From: Dromiciops gliroides
Taxonomy: Eukaryota; Chordata; Mammalia; Microbiotheria; Microbiotheriidae
Assembly (NCBI RefSeq): GCF_019393635.1
Contig: NC_057864.1
Coordinates: 87,372,382 to 87,436,381 of the forward strand
Direction: 5' to 3'
DNA length: 64,000 bases
Under the pieces are notes generated by a model. It worked only from the letters and a program-made list of their open reading frames with translations. It made no database searches and was not told the origin of the DNA. Below, in pieces: positions 9,831-20,604 of this stretch (its first letter is position 1; the number at the start of each line of letters is the position of its first letter). The position numbers and the translations under genes were made by a program.

Positions 9831-10860
9831 ATGAGTAGACAGAGAATGATGAGGACCAAACAAAGTTTCTTTTGTGACAAGGAAGATCAAGGTGCACACT
9901 CAGAAGAGGAGTGTGCTCCTACATCCAAAGCTTTCAAGAAAAATATGAATTGGTCTCAGGCCATAGAGGAACTCAAAAAGAACTTTACAGATAAAGTAAG
10001 AGAGGCAGCAGAATAAATGGAAAGAGAAATGAGAGTAATGCAGGAGGGTCATGAGAAAAATGTCAACAGCTCAAAAAGCTAAATTGTCCAAATGGAAAAG
10101 GAGGTACAAAAGCTCTCAGGAGAAAATCATTGCTTAGGGGCAGCTAGGTGGTGCAGTGGATAGAGCACTAGCCCTGAAGTCAGGAGGACCTGAGTTCAAA
10201 TCCGGCCTCAGACACTTGACACTTACTAGCTGTGTGACCTTGCGCAAGTCATTTAACCCCAATTGCCTCACCAAAAGAAAAAAAGAAAGAAAGAAAATCA
10301 TTCGTTAAAAATTAGGATTGAGAAATAGAAGCTAATTACTTTACGAGAAATCAAGACATAATAAAACAAATCCAAATGAATAAAAAAAAATAGAGGGCAA
10401 TGTGAAATGTCTCCTTGGGAAAATGGCTGGCCTGGAAAATAGATCCAGGAGAGATAATTTGAAAATTATTTGACTACCTGAAAACCATGATCAAGGAAAG
10501 AGCTTAGAAATCATATTCTAGGAAATTTTCAGGGATAATTGCACTGAAATTCAAGAAGGAGAAGGTAGAATAGAAATTAAAAGAATCTTTCCATCATGTC
10601 CTGAAAGAGATTCCAAAAGGAAAACTCCTGGGAATATTATAGACAAATTTCATAGCTCTTAGGTCAAGGAAAAAATATTGCAAGCTACCAAAAAGAAAGA
10701 ATTCAAGTACTGTGGAACCCCAGTCAGGACAAGATCTAGCAGCTTCTACATAAAAGGATAGGAGGGTATGAAGTATGTTATTCCAGAGGGTAAAATGAAT
10801 AGGGATTACAACCAAGAGTCACATATCCAGCAAACCTGCGTATAATATTTCAGGGGAAAA
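9831..10860 (+). pseudogene. HAL1 ORF1 (L1 ORF1p-like RNA-binding protein), broken
   Basis: It starts at an ATG (9831) with a charged N-terminus and a coiled-coil-like region ('AIEELKKNFTDKVREAAE', then a stop, then 'MEREMRVMQEGHEKN'). After the SINE, residues like 'NRSRRDNLKIIGLPENHDQG' mark the L1 ORF1 RRM-type core, and 'VKEKILQATKKKEFKYCG' marks the C-terminal domain. L1 ORF1p is a trimeric nucleic-acid chaperone. Stops at several places, small indels and the SINE insertion make it non-functional. The second copy at 47640-48680 preserves the same order. Confidence 0.8.
10137..10291 (+). mobile_element. WSINE1-like CORE-SINE inside HAL1 ORF1
   Basis: Complete head-to-tail copy with a (gaaa)-type A-rich tail. 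The diverged TSD is 'agaaaatcattgctta' at 10121-10136 and 'agaaaatcattcgtta' at 10292-10307, 14 of 16 matching. Removing it restores colinearity with ORF1 of the HAL1 at 47 kb, so it postdates HAL1 integration. Confidence 0.93.
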
Positions 10861-11169
10861 AATGGGACCTCAATGAAACAGAAGAACTTCAGGTAGTCAT
10901 GATGAAAGGACCTGAAGTAAATAGAAAATTTAACTTTCAAATACAAGATTCTAGAGAAGCATAAAAAGGTAAACAGGGAAAATAATTCAAGAGGGATGTT
11001 AAAAGGTTAAACTGTTTACATTCTTACATGGGAAAATGATACTTCTAACTCATAAGAACTTTCTCAGTATTAGGGCAAATAATAGAAATAAATTTAAACA
11101 GAGGACAAAGGTAGGAATTGATTATGATAGAATGATATCTCTAAAGCATTTATTTTTTGTTTATCTTTT

Positions 11170-11306
11170 TATTTAGGATTGTTGGAGTTGGGTGACATGC
11201 CTGGGGTTGTGCAGTGGGGGAGTGTCTTATGTCTGGGGCCAGATTTGGGTTCAGGTCCTCTTGATTCTAGGGTGGGTGCTTTGTCCACTGTGTCACCTAG
11301 CTGCCC
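11170..11306 (-). repeat. SINE-derived module embedded in HAL1
   Basis: Degenerate antisense CORE-SINE sequence: 'gtgtcttatgtctggggcca', 'gatttgggttcaggtcctct', 'gctttgtccactgtgtcacc', 'tagctgccc'. It lacks a recognisable TSD and lies at the same HAL1 position, in the same orientation and with the same substitutions, as 48975-49096. It therefore looks inherited from the HAL1 source element. Confidence 0.75.
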
Positions 11307-12759
11307 TATGATAACATCTTTAGGGTAAAATTGAGGGGTGAGAGGAATACACTGAGGGAGGGGGAATGGGAGAGGTAGAATGGGGTGAAATCCCACATGA
11401 AAGAAGCAGAAAAGTGCTTATGGAGTGGAGGGAGAGATGGGGGAGGAGAAGATAAGTGATTGAGCTGCATATTCATCAGAATTGCCTCAAAGACCTTAAT
11501 CTCATCAGAGTTGGCTCAAGCAGGGAATAATATACACACTCAATTGGGTGGAGTAATCCATCTAACCCTGCAGGAAAGTAGGAGGGGAAGGGGATAAAAA
11601 GGGAGGGGTGAAAGAAGGGGGAGTAGATTGGGGGAGGGGACAATCAGAACCAAATCCCTTTTGAAGAGGGATAGGGTGAAAGAAGAAAGAAAATAGTGTA
11701 AATATCATGGGGAAGGGAATAGGACGGAGGGAAACAGTAAACAATAGTAATTGAAAATAAATTGAAAAAGTCAAGAGTAATGTAAGATGATGATGATTGA
11801 TTGATTGATGGATGGATTGATAACGATTGAGTGAAGATGGGATTTGATTGATGAGAATGAAGATGGACTGTTGATGATGATAAAATGTATGGTATTTGCT
11901 TGGCTATTGTGAAGAAAATTCTTTGTCAGGTATAAGGTATTATATAAATGTTATTTATTACTGTTGCAAGAATCAACCTGATGGTGTTATTGTAAGGAAA
12001 TGTCCCTTTAAAGTACCATATAAATGTAGTTTACCATTAAAACAATGATGAGCAGGATGCTATCAGAAAAACCCTGAAAGAGATGATACATTTTGAAATG
12101 TACTGTATATAAAATAACAGCAATACTGTAAGAATATCAGCTGTGAATGACTTGCTTATTTTTAGCAATGCAGTGATCCAAGACAACTCTGAAGTTCCTA
12201 TGAAAAATACAGTTCATCTATAGAGAGAGAGCTGATTACCATCTGAATACTGATTGAAACATATATTTTTGTTATTTCCTTTATCTGAAGTTTTTTTTTT
12301 TCTGTTTTCTTTTACAACCTGGCTAATGCAGAGATATTTTGCATGACTGCTCATGTACAGCTTATGTTGAATTGATTGAAGGTTTTTATTTTTGGGGGCG
12401 GGGAAGGAAGGAAGAAAATTTGGAATAAAAAGTTTAAAATTTGATGTCAAAATTTGTATTTACATGTATTTTGGGAAAATAAAATTTAACAGAAGAAAAT
12501 AAATAAACAGAAATAGAAATACAGGACATATATAGATATAAACTGAGTACTGAGCAAAGGATAAAATTTATCTAATTAACTTTAATAATAAAAATATTCA
12601 AAGCAACTTCAGCAGCACTGTTTTGAGACATAATAAAATATCCATCATTGGTCAAATATAATAGCATATTAAAATGTATCTATCTTCATTTTTCCTATTA
12701 TTAGCATTCATTTATTTTCTTTTGAAAAGTTACCCCTCTAATTCCAAGTTAAGAAAATG

Positions 12760-13100
12760 ATAAAATTCAATTCAATTTAGGTTAACAAGTACTAAATATC
12801 TACAATAAACCAGTACCAGGCAGTAGAAGAGAAAGACCAAAAGGAGGAAGCATGAATCTTTAAGGAATTTATATTCTTACTCTCTTCAGGGGCTTATAAG
12901 ATATACTCTGATAAGCAAATATAAAATATGATGAGGAAGGAAAAAATAATAAGAAGAATATGCATTTGAGTGACTGGGGTAAAGTATTTGGAAAGAGATA
13001 GCACCACAGCTGAGCAATAAAGGAAGTTGTAAGAGGTCTATGGAAAGAGGCGATCAATTTTAGGTAAGGAGGATAAGCTGTGCGAAAGCCTAATGAATGT
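12760..13100 (-). mobile_element. L2 LINE 3' fragment, antisense (degraded)
   Basis: 'aagtactaaatatctacaat', 'accagtaccaggcagtagaa' and the following purine-rich text follow the antisense L2 tail ('...agcacctactatgtgccaggcac') at low identity. Boundaries are approximate. Confidence 0.5.
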
Positions 13101-13554
13101 GAAACTCAAAACTATAAAGCACCATAAAAAGAAAGGTTGTTATTATTGTTGTTATCTTCATCATCAATATTTGTGAATATTCTAAAATGCTTTCAATGCT
13201 AAAATCAAATCAGAGGCTCAGAATGGCAAGTAAAATAAAATTTCTATTATGACATTCATATGACTATTGATTATTTCAAATACTGATCCAGGATGAAGTA
13301 AATTGACTGATGGCATCATCTTTAAGCCCTTCTAAGTATCAAAATATACCTAATGATGGGGGCAGCTAGGTGGCCCTAATAAAAATATGTTGGATTAATT
13401 AAAAAATGCATCAATTAAATTAATATTGTTTATTAGGTGCCCCTTAGCTAGATATCAATAGAAAAAAATAACATATTAGTATTTCCATAAAATGAGTCAA
13501 ATTCAATTTATAAATGGCTCATATATCTTAATTAATTTGAACTCACAGAGTTAC
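13101..13554. other. Unassigned AT-rich sequence with a SINE-head fragment
   Basis: Mostly featureless. It contains an isolated piece of SINE head at about 13358-13374 ('gggggcagctaggtggc') flanked by 'cctaat' on both sides, with no SINE body attached. Confidence 0.5.
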
Positions 13555-14785
13555 TGTGGTAGACCCAAATCTTTTTTCCCTTAAATTTATTTTCAGTATT
13601 CTTTTTGTTGTTGTTGTTGTGTTGTTTTGTTTTGTTTTGCTTTGGGGGGGCAAATGAGGGTTAAGTGACTTGCCCAGGGTCACACAGCTAGTTAATGTCA
13701 AGTGTCTGAGGCTGGATTTGAACTCAGGAATTCCTGAATCCAGGGTAGGGGCTTTATCCACTGCACCACCTAGCTGCCCCAGTATTCTTTTTTTGTTTAG
13801 TTTTGTATTCCAAATTCTCTCCCTTCTCACCAATTGAGAAGGCTAGCAATTTGCCATGTAAAATCATGCAAAACATCTTTCTACATTATCCATATTACAA
13901 AAAAGCAAGAAAAATAAAGTGGGAAAATTATTCTTTAATTTGCACTCAGAGTTCATCAGTATTCTCTCTGGACATAAATAACATTTTTCAAAAAATCTTC
14001 CTTCACTGTTCTCACAGCATATCCTTTTTATTCACCCTTTAATTTTTTTGAGGTAATTCCAACATAATTGACTCAAATTCATACCCTCTGTCTATGTAGA
14101 TGAATTATAACTATCCTAATAATGACAAAGTTATAAGGTGTTAGATCATCTTCCAATATATGAATATAAACAGTTTAATCTTATTAAGTACCTTATGATT
14201 TCTCTTTCATGTTTATCTTTTTTATGCTTCTCTTGAGTCTTGTGTTTGAATATCAAATATTTTTTCAGCTCTGATTTTTTTCATCAGGAATTCTTGAAAG
14301 CCTCTATTTCATTAAGTACACAATTTCCCTCTGAAAGATTATACTCTGTCTTTCCGGCTAGGTATTCTTTCTTCTGATGATATTTGATATGTCTTCCAGA
14401 ATACCATATTCCAAACCCTCCACTCTTTGAAAGTGGAAGGTAGTAAATCTTCTTTGATCCTCACTGTGACTCCATGGTATTTGCATGATTTCTTTCTGTA
14501 TGCTTACAAAATTATTGATGATAATATTCTCACAGTTACCTCTAAGGTCCACCACTGCTGCCTGGTGGCCTGTAGGCTCGTCCCCACCCTGGTGTCACAG
14601 ACTTCTCCTACTAAACTCTTAAGTTGTCTTAGGCTGGAAAAAATGCCTCATCCTGGCCCTTAGTTGGCTCTGCCACTTGAAAATGTGACTTCTGGTGTTA
14701 TTTCAAGTTATTTGGAGGTAGATATTAAGAGAGTACATTTAGGTTGCTGCCTCTACTCTGACATCTTGACTTCATCTTTGGACCC
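13555..14785 (-). mobile_element. HAL1-type element, antisense, internally deleted
   Basis: On the minus strand it begins near 14785 with 'gaagtcaagatgtcagagta', a decayed form of the L1-type 5' start 'GGAGCCAAGATGGC...'. It runs about 230 bp through 5' UTR ('ccagcctaagacaacttaag'), then jumps to the ORF1 C-terminus and the stretch colinear with 'ttaaactgtttacattcata' in other HAL1 copies, and ends with the HAL1 3' end including 'tgttttgcatgattttacat'. So both termini are present but most of ORF1 and the long 3' UTR are missing. A WSINE1-like copy sits near its 3' end. Confidence 0.7.
13607..13780 (-). mobile_element. WSINE1-like CORE-SINE, antisense
   Basis: T-rich (ttg)n(ttttg)n tail, body 'aaatgagggttaagtgactt', head end 'accacctagctgcccc'. 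TSD 'agtattcttttt' at 13595-13606 and 13781-13792. Confidence 0.94.
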
Positions 14786-15049
14786 CAGTCTTTAATTCTT
14801 ATTTCAACATTCTTTCTATAACACTATATTTATTCTCATTTGGTTTTTTAAAATAATATTTTATGGCTACATACACATAGGAATTCAGAATTTTTTCAGT
14901 TTTTCTCTCATATATATAACTTGACAGTAATTGGAAATGATCCAAATACTGCAAATTAACTAGATTGTAAGATATTTTCTTTATCGAACATCAATAAATT
15001 TGGGAATCAAGTAGCTGGTATTCTAGTCTGAACTATTATAAGAAGAATT
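14786..15049. other. Unassigned sequence
   Basis: AT-rich DNA with nothing recognised. Confidence 0.4.
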
Positions 15050-15310
15050 ATAGTTAGCATTTACATAATAATTTCAGGTTTGTAAATAAATTTACATATA
15101 TTATTTCACTTGAGCCTCAGAACAACCTTGGAAGGTAGGTAGTAGCATTATTATTGTCAACAATTTGCCAATGAAGAACCTGAGTCTCAAAGAACTTGTG
15201 TGATTAGCCCATGACCATTTAGTTAGTAAATGTGTTAAAGCAGGATTTAAAGTAAGGACTTCCTGATTTTGAGTATAGCACTATGCTATACTACACTATG
15301 CTAAAAATCC
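15050..15310 (-). repeat. MIR-like CORE-SINE relic, antisense
   Basis: 'catttacataataatttcag', 'cacttgagcctcagaacaac', 'gaagaacctgagtctcaaag' and 'ttagttagtaaatgtgttaa' follow the antisense MIR order: L2-like tail, CORE, head. Diverged; ends approximate. Confidence 0.65.
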
Positions 15311-17290
15311 TGTAAAATAATTTGTAGTGATGGTCAATAACGAGCTTTTCCTTCCACATATAAGAGTGGTAATAAAGATAAACTATTTTTCTTCTCCAAC
15401 TGGATTGAAGCTTTATCCAGGATCCTAAGAGTTGAATTGGCAATATCTTATTCCTGAACTCTAAGACAAAAAAGCTTGATTATATCACATGGTTGTATTT
15501 ATTTTTGATCTCATAGAGGAATAAAAGTTTTCTCAAAAATGTCTTTTCATGAGTTCCTTCAACTTCATTTTGTTTACCTGTTCTCACTCCATAAATCCTA
15601 AGATTAAATTGTCCCAGTGTCCCAAGTGAGAAGAAATAGATTTGAATTGGATAGCAGGACAAAAAACCACTGTGCTATTTGTTATATCTTGCCAGATTTG
15701 TTCCAATGAATCAATGAGGATGTTGAATAAATTTCCCTTCATACAATCATTACCAAACTTTGCTGGTGGAATTGTCTGAGTAAAGTTTTAAGCAATGATC
15801 ACATGAAGAATGGATTTTTATTGTAGCCAATGTATCAATATTCTATGTGACTATAGGTAGAAAAATTTTATGTTGAAAATTCATTTCACTACACTGGCAG
15901 AGGTGATATTGATTATAAAAAAATGTCTGCATTTGCAATTTAAAACTACTCTGGTAGGGTATATTGCAAGAGGTCATATTGCAGTAATAAAATTGATTTT
16001 TAATACATTGATTTTATATCATTGTGATAACCCGGGAGGTTCACTTTTTTCTTAGCAGGTTATTATGATTAAGAGTTCAATTTTACTTATTAAAAATAGT
16101 TTGGGTTTTGCATGGAACATAGGAATAAAAGACTGAGGGAGAGGGACCTAATTAATGCTCTTTCTTGTAAGTAGTTGTTATTGTGACTGTAGGACAATAG
16201 GTACTTATATAGCTTGATATGCAAGCAATATACAAACTAATGTAAAGAGTCAAAGACAATTGATTCCTGGACCAATTGGATCCTTTTATTAGCAAATATA
16301 TTAGGTAGGTTTAAATTTCATAGTCAAAATAATCTGTGGTCACTTTGATGACCACTCTATGGATTTCAGTGCTAAAGACCAAATTTGCTCAGTTTCGGTT
16401 CACATAAATGCAATTGATTTTTAAACTATTCTGAAATAGAATCCTTTTGAGCTTATCTCATATGAAGGATCATCTTTGAACAAGAACATGATACCTTCAA
16501 TCAATCAATATATAATCATTCAATGAAATTTTATTAAGAACCTAATACCATGTGCCAGGCTGAGAGCGGTGCTAAATTATACTTAAAGGTGGAGAACCTT
16601 TATTGATGTCTTCCCCCACTCCAGAATAATTTCTTGACATCCCCCACAACTTCCACCATTGAATTGTCCCCTGTAACAAAGAAAAGCAAGTTAAGTAAGA
16701 CTACAAACACAACCACCATGTTGGATCCATATGTAGCGTGACATACTTTAACCAAGAAGAAAAATGTATTCCATCCTCTGATCTTTGGAACCAAGATTTA
16801 ACACTTCAATTAATTCTGATACTAGTTTTGGTACCACAGAAAGGGATGCTTTGGATGTTTGGTTATATATGGGCCATTTAATTCTTTCTTTCTTCTTTTT
16901 ACCACCTTGAAGTATATTCTAAGTAATGATATAAAAAGATGTAAATTTGTTACTGATTTTCCTCACACTATCAAAATTATGTTTTCAGAACAGTTGAACT
17001 GTGGACATAGTTTAAAAGGACTAGTTTTTTTTTTTTAGATGGTGCATTTAAAAAGCAGGTAATCTTATTTACATGCTTCTGGCATTTAATTTGGTTCCTT
17101 GTAAATCCCTCCTACACACACTCCTACTTCCCTTTTCAGTGCCTTTTAGGTCACTTTCTTTAGTAAGTAGGCTATCAAGAAGAATCCCAAGAAGCACAGA
17201 GAACAGATGGCAAATACAATCCCCTCCATAAGACTCCTGCTATCCTAGGAGCATACTCAAGAGCACATAGTAAATAGTGTTTATTGTAGG
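15311..17290. other. Unassigned, mainly unique sequence
   Basis: No gene seen. A short antisense L2 tail fragment lies at about 16500-16590 ('aattttattaagaacctaat', 'gtgccaggctgagagcggtg'). The rest is AT-rich and not recognisably repetitive. Confidence 0.45.
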
Positions 17291-17299
17291 TGGGATCAT

Positions 17300-17660
17300 T
17301 AGCCCTTTAGCCCTTTCATTACCACCTTGACCCCCACCGAACAGCATTAATGAAACGATAACTTCCCGTTGCTGCGGCCTCTGCTCTAATTCCAGCAGTG
17401 CTCTAGTAATGATGTTAGTGTTTACTGCTATTATATTACTAAGCTATGTATTACATGCCCCTAGCATCAGCCCCACACAGTTGTGGGCCTTCGACACACA
17501 CTGGCAAAATTCTGCAGTGAACTGTGCTTATTAGAGCCCACCAGGAAGGCTCACTTCTTAGTATAATGAGATCCCCTGAGCTCAATGCAGGGCTCCACAG
17601 CTAGAAAGCTAGGGGAAAAACATTCTGAAGTGTGGGGAGCATTGAAAAGTTACCTGTAAT
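17300..17660. other. GC-richer unique block, candidate conserved non-coding element
   Basis: This block stands out from the AT-rich, repeat-filled surroundings: higher GC, no transposon similarity that I recognise, several homeodomain-like ATTA cores ('cagcattaatgaaacgataa', 'acctgtaattaagtttctt') and rare CpGs ('cccgttgctgcggcctctgc'). No open frame of substance. This is the look of a conserved enhancer-type element, but that is inference only. Confidence 0.35.
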
Positions 17661-17941
17661 TAAGTTTCTTAAAAAAAAATACTACTTTTATCTCCACTCT
17701 GATTAACAGAGTGGCAAACAAGATATTTAGTAAGCACACATATATTACTGGAAAACCTGAAAGTCACATATTCAACTAAAGAGTCTATCATTTTAAATCT
17801 AGGTTCTCTATCTTAATGGTAGTACAATGGTACTCTTTTTTTTCTCCTCCCAAGAGAAATGCCAATTTTTGTGCAAAAATAATTTTTCAAAGTAAGAGAA
17901 GGTAGGAATAATATTATTTGGAGTTTCTTTTCCCCCATAGG

Positions 17942-17983
<42 letters not shown>
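17942..17983. repeat. (TTA)n microsatellite
   Basis: About fourteen ATT/TTA trinucleotide units. The polyasparagine peptide on the minus strand is an artefact. Confidence 0.97.
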
Positions 17984-17989
17984 TTTCTG

Positions 17990-19130
17990 TTTCTGTCTCA
18001 GCTTGTTTCCCACTGTGGTTGAAGTTTTTCTTCTGTTACTCAAGCTTCCCTTATGATGTTATCCAGCTCTTCTTATCAGGATCCTATGTGTTTTCCCTCC
18101 ATCTTCCCACTATTGCCTTGCTGTTAATAGCTGACAGTTTGCTGACTGTTGTTACGAATAGGCTAATCATCATTTTAATGGTTTCCAGCTTCTCTCTAGT
18201 GGACCAGTGAACTGTGTAAGTAATGCATAGCAGGTGGTGGCAGGCAGGAGATTATCTCAAATATGAATAGTCACAAATTCTCAGTTGACTTGATAGCTCC
18301 CTATTACAACATTTCCCATTTATAAAGTAGACTGAGATAAGGACTTGCATCAACCTGTCTAATGTACTATTATTTATCTAGTAAATGGCTATTTTCTTGA
18401 GCTATACCCCTGTTTTCTTGGGGCATTGGAATTATTATGGAGAGCTGAGCAATGCTTAGTTCCTTTGCCTGAAGCCTGGAAAAGTATGTTTTAAATGTAG
18501 TTAAAGAATACAAATGATAACCAAAATAGTATTTTTTTCAATTTCCAGTGTTTTTTTTGTTAAAGTTTTTTGGATAAAAATGAGCTCAAAATAAAGAAAG
18601 CATTCTGTCCCAGGATGTAAGACAACATATTCCCATATCCCCAAATGTGGGTTTTTGAAAGAGTACAGGGTGTTTTTTGTGATTTTACCCAAAAAATTCA
18701 TTTGTTTTGAAATAGCACTTACACAATGCTAAAACAATCTGCTATTTCAGTCATTAGTAAGAAAAGGAAAGCAAAACAGGTCCAGATGCTTGGCACCAGG
18801 TATACCAACCGGCAATTGAGTAGCTCTTTCACTCCTGAACTAATCATGCTGGCACTATATAGAGACCTCCTGAGATCCCATTTAATTGAAGTGTTTAAGG
18901 GTCAACTAACTCAGAAATAATTACAGGAAGTAGTGAGAAACTAACAGAGAGAAAGGCATAGTTTATTCATTTTATTTTGTTTTGCATTTGACCAACCCCA
19001 AATGCAACTTAAAAGAAATGAAGACCCTTGTAATGAATATATACAGTTATGCAAAAGAAATTCTGAAATGTCATGTAGTAACTGCTTGGAAGCACATTAG
19101 TGTACTATTGGTAGAGCTATGAATTCTTCT
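17990..19130. other. Unassigned unique sequence
   Basis: No named repeat or gene. 17990-18260 and 18720-18920 look unique and moderately complex; neither shows splice-site-bounded coding potential that I trust. Confidence 0.45.
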
Positions 19131-19143
19131 AGTTATTCTGTAA

Positions 19144-19215
19144 AGCCCTTCCACACTGCTCAAAGCTAATTGGCTAGCATCATTCAAATCTATTGGTTTA
19201 CTGGACTTGAGGGTG
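19144..19215 (+). repeat. Unclassified interspersed repeat, copy 1
   Basis: 'caaagctaattggctagcat' then 'cattcaaatctattggttta' and 'gacttgagggtggt' reappear at 41086-41140 in the same order. The family is unknown to me; an LTR or DNA-transposon fragment are both possible. Confidence 0.55.
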
Positions 19216-20220
19216 GTGCATGAGTAGTACATGCTGAAGTCAGAGTTTGGAGAACATACCCTCTGAGGGACAGGAGTTCAGGTAAGTGTGGTTTTAATTA
19301 AGTTAGCTTTAGTGAGTTAATCAGCAAAGTTAATCCAACCAATCTTAATATTATCCCCATCAAGGTGGGGCCTCTGGACATCCCAAAACCCATTATTTTC
19401 TCACAGCATGAATCTCTTCTTAAATTTGCACCAGTCTTAAAAATGTGGTGGAAAGATATCTATGAGGGTTTAGAATTCATAGCTTCCAAGGATGCATTCC
19501 TGAATGGAAATCCAGCCCCAGATCTGTACTACAGTTTAATTCCTACCAGTAACATTTGGCCAAGCTAGAGTCACAATTCTCCCTGACAATTTCTGGCTAA
19601 GGAGTTGTCATTAAGGTGTCACAATTTTTTTTTCATATATATTTTCTCATACTGTGAGATGTGGAGTATTCTAAGGGACCTTATACTTTTTTTATTACTT
19701 TAAGTCTCCTCTCTAAGGCATGTTATCTCTCCTTCAATTTCTATATTAGAGAATGTATAGGTTTCTCTGTGTATGTGTGTATGTTTGTTTGTATGAACTT
19801 TTCGTTACTCCAATAGATCTATGCCCATTATGTTCTTTTGAGAGTAGAGTGTTTATAATAAGAGAAAAAGCCAGTTGAAATCAGAATAATCCTGGTCCCT
19901 TTTGCCCGACAGAAACCTTGTTTTTAATCCAATAGTACTACCACGTAAACCCATTCTGAGATTATGAGATATTTACACTGGATTACTCATTTACTACCCT
20001 AGGAGAAGAGTTCTGAATAAGTTCAGAAGCATTTGAGGTCACTTTTTGATAATCCAATTAGAGCAACATATGTGTCTCAGCTTGAATTAGCCTTACTATA
20101 TGGGGTAGGATGCAGAGACAGACAATCATGTAAAGAATAGTTGGGGGAAGTAACATTAACTCATCTTGGTTCAAATAGAAAATTATGTAGGAGAGTAGAA
20201 GGACATAAGTCTAAAGGAAA
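19216..20220. other. Unassigned sequence
   Basis: Probably partly the same unclassified repeat as 19144-19215. A 67-codon open stretch near 19365-19568 has no recognisable domain and I do not call it a gene. Confidence 0.4.
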
Positions 20221-20224
20221 CATG

Positions 20225-20604
20225 GAATATCAGACTTTTTGTTACAATGGATCACAGTGGCCATTTCATTCAATGCATAGCTGAAAAGAAATTCTCATTA
20301 TAACATGACAGATAAGTAGCAATTTAGCTTTCTCTTGAAGAGTTCCAATAATGGGGAACCAACTATCAATGTCCAATGCAGCTTATTCTACTTTGGACAG
20401 ATGAAATTATTGTGATTTTTTTTTCCTCTTGAGAGCAAACATATATTTACTTTTACTTTTTCTTCCCATTGCTTTTATTATGTTACTTAGGGCCAAAGAG
20501 AATAAAATAAGCCTTCTTATTCACAATAAACCTTCAAATATTTGAAGATAACTCTCTTTTTCTTCTTATTTTTTACTTTCTCAGAATAAACATCCCTATT
20601 TCTT
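20225..20604 (-). mobile_element. CR1/L3 LINE relic, antisense
   Basis: 'acagtggccatttcattcaa', 'cttgaagagttccaataatg', 'gcagcttattctactttgga' and 'ccttcaaatatttgaagata' follow the antisense CR1/L3 3' region. Strongly decayed; an L1 3' end follows directly. Confidence 0.62.

Larger units (their letters stand above)
9592..12490 (+). mobile_element. HAL1 (half-L1) element, near full length
   Basis: A LINE carrying only an L1-type ORF1 and no ORF2. Layout: 5' UTR (9592-9830, colinear with 47433-47640), ORF1 relic (9831-about 10860), an embedded antisense SINE-like module (11170-11306), a purine-rich 3' UTR, then the shared HAL1 3' end with 'attctttgtcaggtataagg', 'ttttgcatgactgctcatgt' and 'tgtattttgggaaaataaaa'. 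A WSINE1-like copy interrupts ORF1. HAL1 elements are known mammalian L1 derivatives mobilised by L1 proteins. Sister copies are at 46865-50585, 37189-37745 and 13555-14785. Confidence 0.85.

Noticed and set aside
10137..10210. Possible tRNA gene from A-box/B-box-like sequence in the SINEs
   Set aside because: The heads are tRNA-derived and contain a B-box-like 'gagttcaaatcc', but they do not fold as a complete cloverleaf and are followed by CORE and A tails; they are SINEs.
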